Assembly: GCA_020347585.1 (NCBI GenBank)
Contig: CP070733.1
Coordinates: 484,807-495,913 of the forward strand
DNA: 11,107 nucleotides
Source of the DNA: Pseudomonadota bacterium
Lineage (GTDB): Bacteria > Pseudomonadota > Gammaproteobacteria > CAMYNG01
Direction: 5' to 3'
Position numbers and translations under genes: made by a program. A model generated the notes under the pieces. It was not told where the DNA came from and did not search any database. It saw only the letters and a program-made list of their open reading frames with translations. How positions within the stretch are numbered: the first letter of the stretch is position 1; every line of letters begins with the position of its first letter. Positions 6,842 to 11,107 of this stretch are shown here, in pieces.

Positions 6842-7378
6842 CTAGCGTTTGGGTAGAAGTATCACGCGGGTAGCCGAGGCACGCTCGCGCCAGCTATAGC
6901 GGCTGTTGTCCCAGATCACCCACAGCGTGGCGCCTAGCGTCAGCCAGCCTGGCGGCAGATCGAACAGCCATACCACGGTCGCGTCCGCGGCGGGACGCAC
7001 CGGGGTAGCCCAGCTGATCACGCCAATCGACAACAGCGCCCAGGCCGGCACCCCGCTCACAAAGCGCACCAATGACTGCCGCCAGCCCACGTTCTCGCTG
7101 TTCGCTGACACCAGACGCAGACGCCAGGCGCGCATGCCAAGAGTTTGTCCGCCGTGCGTCCAGAACCAGCCGAAAAAACCGAATGCAACGCAGCACAGGT
7201 AGATGCTTAGCAGGGGGTTTACAGAGGTCGTTGTATCCTCGTTAATGAACGGCGAGGCGAGCGCGGTGGCCAACAATATCACTGCAATCAGCACCAGCGA
7301 GTCATACACGATCGCGGCGAGCCGACGCCAGATGGCAGCGGATTCCTGTGTCGGCTTGGGTTGCGGTGTGTGCATCAT
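6842..7378 (-). CDS. RDD-family small membrane protein
   Basis: RDD proteins are small inner-membrane proteins named for one conserved Arg and two Asp; some have been linked to Na+/H+ antiport or compatible-solute transport, but most have no known role. The 178-residue product has a hydrophilic N-terminus, then IWRRLAAIVYDSLVLIAVILL (R18/R19 and D26, first membrane helix, to about 41), a second helix at about 57-73, the central HGGQTLGMRAWRLRLV (75-90), and helices at about 108-123 and 144-156. The C-terminal motif, usually like WHDRLSGTRVV, is here WRERASATRVI (163-173), so the usual Asp is Glu165 and the Gly is Ala169. I take ATG 7378; a second ATG follows directly at 7375. No clear Shine-Dalgarno is visible. 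An RDD gene next to lptG also occurs in Pseudomonas as I recall. Confidence 0.85.
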   Translation of the reverse strand: MMHTPQPKPTQESAAIWRRLAAIVYDSLVLIAVILLATALASPFINEDTTTSVNPLLSIYLCCVAFGFFGWFWTHGGQTLGMRAWRLRLVSANSENVGWRQSLVRFVSGVPAWALLSIGVISWATPVRPAADATVVWLFDLPPGWLTLGATLWVIWDNSRYSWRERASATRVILLPKR

Positions 7379-7444
7379 CGTACGCCAACGGGCTGTATGA
7401 CAGCATGACGCGGCGCCGGATGCCCCGGCGCGCGGCAGCCGCAC

Positions 7445-7453
7445 AATATACCA
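7445..7453 (-). promoter_or_regulatory. Candidate extended -10 promoter for the RDD gene
   Basis: On the minus strand, TGGTATATT (complement of 7445-7453) fits an extended -10 (TGn plus TATATT, 5 of 6 matches). No good -35 lies at the expected spacing, which extended -10 promoters tolerate. Transcription would start near 7438, giving a leader of about 60 bases before ATG 7378. Confidence 0.4.
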
Positions 7454-7507
7454 TCTTACTGGGTTCGTGGCGCAGCGCATGTGTGTTACTGCGGCTGCCA
7501 GCGCGTG

Positions 7508-7535
7508 TTGCAAAACGGGCGCGGCTGCGTATTTA
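7508..7535 (+). promoter_or_regulatory. Candidate promoter for the three-gene DUF2173-like cassette
   Basis: TTGCAA (7508-7513) is followed after 16 bases by TATTTA (7530-7535). Transcription would start near 7542, about 74 bases before the first gene. Two further AT-rich boxes, TATAAG (7561-7566) and GATAAT (7572-7577), lie downstream without a good -35 and could be alternatives. The 7379-7615 gap is otherwise GC-rich, so these AT-rich boxes stand out. Both directions of the gap look promoter-bearing. Confidence 0.35.
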
Positions 7536-7615
7536 ATAGGGCTAAGACAGGCGCGGGGAATATAAGCGCGCGATAATAATGCCAGGGATTTTGGCTGCAA
7601 TCATGAGGTAGCACC

Positions 7616-7972
7616 ATGAGCATCGTGTATGAGCTTTCCAGAACGCCCGGGGTAATCGCAGCCGGCGAGTATTCATACCGCGGCGATCGATTTTCCTATG
7701 AAGGTCAACTTGATGAAGAGAAGGCGCGCTGGGCGTCGATCATGTGTCGCGCAACCACCATGGCGGTGCATATGCAAGCTGACATGATGAAGTCACTGCG
7801 TAGTGATTGCGGTTGTGCGCCCGCGCGCGGATGGGTGGTGCGCGGTGAGAATTTCAGCGTATGCGTCATCGCCGATACGTTTTGCTTTATCGATAACTCG
7901 GCAACGTCGGTAAACGAGGTGATGCAACTCATGCTGGAAAAGGTCGAGCACCAGGAAGGCGCGCTGGTGTAA
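7616..7972 (+). CDS. DUF2173-like small protein, paralogue 1 of 3
   Basis: The 118-residue soluble protein has no signal peptide or membrane helix. Its layout is LSRTPGVIAAGEYS (7-20), YRGDRFSYEG (21-30), LDEEKARWASIMCRATTMAVHMQAD (32-56), then GWVVRGENFSVCVIADTFCFIDN (72-94) and SVNEVMQLM (98-106). As I recall, this fits DUF2173, an uncharacterised family seen in gammaproteobacteria. The order (helix, hairpin with a Gly-turn, long helix, three strands, last helix) recalls the roadblock/LC7 fold, which is inference. It is rich in cysteine: C44, C65, C67, C83 and C90. ATG 7616 is preceded by a GAGGTAG Shine-Dalgarno about 5 bases upstream. It leads a tandem of three paralogues; the next starts 69 bases downstream. 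The function is unknown, and no catalytic motif or nucleotide-binding loop is visible. Confidence 0.8.
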   Translation: MSIVYELSRTPGVIAAGEYSYRGDRFSYEGQLDEEKARWASIMCRATTMAVHMQADMMKSLRSDCGCAPARGWVVRGENFSVCVIADTFCFIDNSATSVNEVMQLMLEKVEHQEGALV

Positions 7973-8030
7973 GCAGGGTCATCGCCCGACCGCGGGTGGA
8001 TCCGGTTCAGGGGATATTCAGTATTACTCG

Positions 8031-8036
8031 GGAGGT
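8031..8036 (+). promoter_or_regulatory. Strong Shine-Dalgarno GGAGGT for paralogue 2
   Basis: GGAGGT lies 5 bases before ATG 8042, the strongest ribosome binding site in the window. It supports the start and suggests that paralogue 2 is made at a high level. The 69-bp gap from paralogue 1 shows no terminator with a T-tract, so co-transcription is likely. Confidence 0.7.
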
Positions 8037-8041
8037 GCGGT

Positions 8042-8389
8042 ATGTCCGTTTTGGACAGTTTGATGCAACTGGAAGGCGCTATGGGGGCGTTCAGGTTTTC
8101 GGCGCAGGGCGAACTGCTGGATCACAGACTCGCCGAAGGCAGTCCGCTAAACGAGACAGTGCTCGATTTGTTGTCGCACGTGTGTGTGGCCAACGTGGCA
8201 ATCGCTACCATGCAGGCGCGTGGCTGGGAAAAGATGACCGGCATGCAGGGTTTCTATCCGGTCAACGGGTTCAGCATGGTTGGCTTTGACTGGACAGCAA
8301 TCGTCAACGGCGAGCACGGGGTGGTGGTGCCCAATGACCACGCCGATTTTGAAGCCGCCTACGCGGTGCTTGGCGGACAGGGCGCGTGA
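8042..8389 (+). CDS. DUF2173-like small protein, paralogue 2 of 3 (most diverged)
   Basis: The 115-residue soluble protein shares the family frame: MSVLDSLMQLEGAMGAFRFSAQG at the N-terminus (compare PGVIAAGEY in copy 1 and DGVMVACQF in copy 3), VCVANVAIATMQARGW (47-62) in the long helix, GFYPVNGFSMVGFDWTAIVNG (70-90), and PNDHADFEAAYAVL at the C-terminus. The GW-V-RG core of its siblings is replaced by GFSMVG (76-81). The positions matching C83 and C90 of the siblings are Ile87 and Val94, so it has only C48. It thus looks like a distinct subtype rather than a recent copy. Its TGA stop overlaps the GTG of paralogue 3 (GTGA, 4 bases), suggesting translational coupling and made-together products. 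The gene is clearly real; its function is unknown. Confidence 0.78.
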   Translation: MSVLDSLMQLEGAMGAFRFSAQGELLDHRLAEGSPLNETVLDLLSHVCVANVAIATMQARGWEKMTGMQGFYPVNGFSMVGFDWTAIVNGEHGVVVPNDHADFEAAYAVLGGQGA

Positions 8390-8724
8390 CCATGATCAAG
8401 CGACTGCTTGCGCTCGACGGTGTCATGGTGGCATGCCAGTTCCGCGACGATGGCGCGCTGGTGGAAGGCTTCGGAATGCTGGATGAAGAGCAAATGGCCG
8501 GTCTGGCCAAGTTTGGCCATGACTACAAGCGACTAGTACAGGGCAATGCGGATCAACTGTCGATGTTTACGCAGACCGGTGGCTGGACCCCGCCGGGCGG
8601 CTGGATGGTGCGTGGTCCGCAGTTGTCGGTGTGCAGTGTGGGCAACCTGATCTGCGTTATCGACAACAATGGAGTGTCGCTGAACGAGGTCATGAGTGAG
8701 CTGCACGAGGTCGCTCACTGGTAG
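8386..8724 (+). CDS. DUF2173-like small protein, paralogue 3 of 3
   Basis: The 112-residue soluble protein aligns with paralogue 1 with no gaps from the first residue; by hand count about 30 positions are identical. These include G12-V13, LDEE (32-35), G72-W73, VRG (75-77), SVC (81-83), C90, IDN (92-94) and NEVM (100-103). This gapless match supports the GTG at 8386 as the start: it gives MTMIKRL, level with MSIVYEL and MSVLDSL in the siblings. ATG 8392 is the alternative and would remove two residues. The GTG overlaps the stop of paralogue 2 as GTGA. In place of the C44/C48 region of the siblings it has GHDYK (44-48). The C-terminus is short (EVAHW). Roadblock/LC7-like folding is inferred from layout only, and I know of no assigned function. 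Confidence 0.82.
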   Translation: MTMIKRLLALDGVMVACQFRDDGALVEGFGMLDEEQMAGLAKFGHDYKRLVQGNADQLSMFTQTGGWTPPGGWMVRGPQLSVCSVGNLICVIDNNGVSLNEVMSELHEVAHW

Positions 8725-8740
8725 AGTGCCGCCGCGCCCG

Positions 8741-8760
8741 GGTGTCGTTGAAACGCCACC
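8741..8760. repeat. 20-bp imperfect dyad upstream of purL
   Basis: GGTG-T-CGTT-GA-AACG-C-CACC has two 4-bp blocks on each side separated by one T/C mismatch, around a 2-base centre. No T-tract follows, so a terminator is unlikely. Its place between the cassette and purL, about 40 bases before a possible -10 (TATCAT, 8799-8804), makes an operator possible. No regulator can be named. Confidence 0.35.
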
Positions 8761-8798
8761 GTTGCCCCGGGTCGCTGGCTTGCCGTGTCCGCTTCAAG

Positions 8799-8804
8799 TA
8801 TCAT
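8799..8804 (+). promoter_or_regulatory. Possible -10 of a purL promoter
   Basis: TATCAT matches the -10 consensus at 5 of 6 positions and lies 38 bases before the purL ATG. The -35 at 17 bases (TGGCTT) is poor, so this is a weak call. The rest of the 118-bp gap 8725-8842 holds only the dyad at 8741-8760. Confidence 0.25.
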
Positions 8805-8842
8805 CGCGCTTTCCCGGCACGCTGTAATCCATGGACTGATCA

Positions 8843-11107
8843 ATGCTCCAACTGCGAGGTGGCCAGGCGCTTTCTGCACATCGGCGAAAGCGGTTGCTGC
8901 AGAGAATTCAGGCGCAGGTACCCGCGGTAACGGACGTGCGCGGCGAGTTTTGCCATTTTGTCGCCATGGAGCAGGCGCTAGGGGAGAACGAACTCCAGGT
9001 TCTTGAGCGGTTGCTTGCTTACGAGCCGGCTTCCAACGCGAACCCACAGGAAGCTGCCGCCGTGCTACTCGTGGTGCCCCGGCCCGGTACCATCTCCCCT
9101 TGGTCGAGCAAGGCCACAGACATTGCGCATAACTGCGGTCTGGCCACGGTGCGCCGCCTCGAGCGCGGCGTTGCCTACCATTTGTATAGCGAATCGGCCC
9201 GTCAGCTCAGCGAGCAGGAGCTGACGGAACTTGCTGCGCTGGTGCACGACCGCATGACCGAGGCCGTGTTCTCCGAGTTCGACGAGGCCGAACGCCTGTT
9301 CTCAACGGCATCGCCGGCGCCCGTGTCTGTCGTGGACGTGCTGGGCGGCGGGCGCGATGCCCTGGAGCGCGCCGACCGCGAGCTGGGGCTTGCCCTCGCC
9401 GCGGACGAGGTGGACTACCTGGTCGAGAACTTCACCGCCCTGCAGCGCAATCCCAGCGACGTGGAATTGATGATGTTCGCGCAGGCGAACTCGGAGCACT
9501 GCCGGCACAAGATATTTAATGCCGACTGGGTGGTGGATGGCAAGGAGCAGGGGCGTTCGCTGTTCGCCATGATCCGCAACACCTACCAGTGCCACCCGGC
9601 GGGCGTGCTGTCGGCCTATAAGGACAACGCCGCGGAGATCGAGGGGCCGCACGCCGGGCGCTTCTTTCCCGATCGCGACAGTGGCGAGTACGGCTACCAC
9701 CACGAACCGGTCCACATCCTCATGAAGGTAGAGACCCACAACCATCCTACCGCTATCTCCCCGTTTCCCGGCGCGGCCACCGGCGCGGGAGGGGAGATCC
9801 GCGACGAGGGCGCGACTGGCCGCGGTTCCAAACCCAAGGCCGGCCTGTGCGGCTTTTCGGTATCCAACCTGCGCATCCCGCAGTTTGAGCAACCCTGGGA
9901 GACCGACCACGGCAAGCCTGGGCGAATCGTCTCGGCGCTGGACATCATGATCGAGGGTCCGATCGGTGCGGCGGCCTTTAACAATGAGTTTGGCCGCCCC
10001 AACATTTGCGGCTATTTCCGCACCTTCGAGGAACAAGTGCGGGGACCCGGCGGACCGCAGCTGCGTGGCTATCACAAGCCGATCATGCTGGCCGGCGGCG
10101 TGGGCAACATTCGGGGTGACGATGTGCAGAAAGGACGCATGGCGGCGGGCACCCAGCTGGTGGTGCTCGGCGGGCCGGCCATGTTGATCGGGCTCGGTGG
10201 CGGCGCCGCCTCAAGCATGGCGAGTGGCGCCAGCCATGAAGACCTGGACTTTGCCTCCGTGCAACGCGGCAATCCCGAGATGCAACGCCGCGCCCAGGAG
10301 GTCATCGATCGCTGCTGGCAACTCGGCGAGCGCAACCCCATCGTCAGCGTGCATGATGTGGGCGCCGGCGGTCTCTCGAACGCGCTGCCCGAACTCGTCA
10401 ACGACAGCGGTCGTGGCGGGCGCTTCGAATTGCGGTTGGTGCCCAATGATGATCCGGGTATGTCACCGATGGAGATTTGGTGCAACGAGGCGCAGGAGCG
10501 GTATGTACTGGCGGTGGCGCCCGACGACTTGCCGCTGTTTCAGGCCATTTGTGAACGCGAACGTTGTCCATATGCGGTGGTAGGGGAGGCTAGCGAGGAG
10601 CAGCGTCTGGTGCTGGGCGACGCGCACTTCGACGACACGCCCATCGACATGCCGCTAGAGGTGCTGCTGGGCAAGCCACCCAAGATGCTGCGTGACGTGC
10701 AGCGCCAGACCTTCCACAAGGCAGAGTTTGATACCGTGGCGCTCGATTTGCGCGACGCGGCTTTCCGCGTGTTGCGCCTGCCCACCGTGGCGGCCAAGAA
10801 CTTTCTTATCACCATTGGCGATCGCTCGGTGACCGGGCTGGTGGCGCGCGACCAGATGGTGGGGCCCTGGCAGGTGCCAGTGGCCGATGTCGGTGTCACT
10901 GCCAGCAGTTACGACGTCTACAGCGGCGAGGCCATGGCCATTGGTGAGCGAACGCCCGTGGCGCTGGTCGACCACGCGGCCTCGGCGCGCATGGCGGTCG
11001 GCGAGGCGCTGACCAACCTCTTCGCGGCACCGGTCGCGGCGATCGGCCACGTCAAGCACTCGGCCCACAGGATTGCCGCGCCCGGCAGCCCGCGCGAGGA
11101 CGCGGCG
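8843..11107 (+). CDS. purL: Phosphoribosylformylglycinamidine synthase, N-terminal 755 residues (cut by window edge)
   Basis: PurL catalyses the fourth step of purine biosynthesis, FGAR + ATP + glutamine to FGAM, in the cytoplasm. The large proteobacterial form has about 1,290 residues; 755 are present. The PurS-like N-terminal domain (1 to about 145) contains PRPGTISPWSSKATDIAHNCG (79-99). A linker with QANSEHCRHKIFNADW (214-229) follows. The synthetase domain starts in earnest with THNHPTAISPFPGAATGAGGEIRDEGATGRG (298-328), followed by GYHKPIMLAGG, NIGLGGGAASSMASG-like and VHDVGAGGLSN blocks. The second half of the synthetase domain and the glutaminase domain lie beyond the window. ATG 8843 is the first possible start, because an in-frame TGA sits at 8837-8839. 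The Shine-Dalgarno is weak (GGAC about 6 bases upstream). The reading frame is open to the last base. The final 20 codons depart from the family consensus (see findings). Confidence 0.96.
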   Translation, partial: MLQLRGGQALSAHRRKRLLQRIQAQVPAVTDVRGEFCHFVAMEQALGENELQVLERLLAYEPASNANPQEAAAVLLVVPRPGTISPWSSKATDIAHNCGLATVRRLERGVAYHLYSESARQLSEQELTELAALVHDRMTEAVFSEFDEAERLFSTASPAPVSVVDVLGGGRDALERADRELGLALAADEVDYLVENFTALQRNPSDVELMMFAQANSEHCRHKIFNADWVVDGKEQGRSLFAMIRNTYQCHPAGVLSAYKDNAAEIEGPHAGRFFPDRDSGEYGYHHEPVHILMKVETHNHPTAISPFPGAATGAGGEIRDEGATGRGSKPKAGLCGFSVSNLRIPQFEQPWETDHGKPGRIVSALDIMIEGPIGAAAFNNEFGRPNICGYFRTFEEQVRGPGGPQLRGYHKPIMLAGGVGNIRGDDVQKGRMAAGTQLVVLGGPAMLIGLGGGAASSMASGASHEDLDFASVQRGNPEMQRRAQEVIDRCWQLGERNPIVSVHDVGAGGLSNALPELVNDSGRGGRFELRLVPNDDPGMSPMEIWCNEAQERYVLAVAPDDLPLFQAICERERCPYAVVGEASEEQRLVLGDAHFDDTPIDMPLEVLLGKPPKMLRDVQRQTFHKAEFDTVALDLRDAAFRVLRLPTVAAKNFLITIGDRSVTGLVARDQMVGPWQVPVADVGVTASSYDVYSGEAMAIGERTPVALVDHAASARMAVGEALTNLFAAPVAAIGHVKHSAHRIAAPGSPREDAA

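Noticed and set aside
8753..8768. PurR-like operator upstream of purL
   Set aside because: The stretch matches the E. coli PurR consensus at only about 10 of 16 positions and is not symmetric, so I do not call it.
9302..10075. Long minus-strand open frame of 257 codons opposite purL
   Set aside because: It is a shadow of purL in GC-rich DNA. The plus strand reads unbroken conserved PurL here, and the antisense product resembles no family I know.

Overview
The window is chromosomal DNA from a GC-rich gammaproteobacterium. The clearest sign is gene order: lptF-lptG runs divergently from pepA-holC, with valS beyond, as in Escherichia coli and Pseudomonas. PepA, HolC, LptF, LptG and PurL also read as the gammaproteobacterial forms. 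The window cuts both end genes: valS at position 1 and purL at 11107. I see no rRNA, tRNA, CRISPR array, insertion sequence or phage gene.

Region 1 (1-4502) is an interrupted housekeeping block. On the minus strand lie pepA (leucyl aminopeptidase), holC (DNA polymerase III chi subunit), a 192-residue acidic Ala-rich protein of unknown function, and the 5' end of valS (valyl-tRNA synthetase). A plus-strand membrane glycosyltransferase of the GT39/PMT-like type (359-1912) sits between the acidic-protein gene and valS. Its stop codon interlocks with that of the acidic protein in one CTAG. valS therefore cannot be read simply as the last gene of the pepA-holC operon here. It appears to have its own promoter, overlapping a plus-strand promoter for the glycosyltransferase and framed by an inverted repeat.

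Region 2 (4503-7378) is the envelope block: lptF and lptG, the two permease subunits of the LPS-exporting Lpt ABC transporter, followed tail-to-tail by a small RDD-family membrane protein.

Region 3 (7379-8842) is the least described part. Three small plus-strand genes (118, 115 and 112 residues) are tandem, diverged paralogues that resemble the uncharacterised DUF2173 family, whose layout recalls roadblock/LC7 domains. Members 1 and 3 align without gaps and share two cysteines (C83 and C90) that member 2 lacks. Members 2 and 3 overlap by 4 bases (GTGA). This cassette is the best candidate for an undescribed system.

Region 4 (8843-11107) is the first 755 codons of purL (FGAM synthetase, purine biosynthesis). 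A small DNA dyad lies in the 118-bp gap upstream of it.

No stretch without a gene exceeds 300 bases. The largest gaps are 145-358, 7379-7615 and 4503-4660, and each is described below. GTG starts are frequent: valS, the glycosyltransferase, lptF and the third paralogue.
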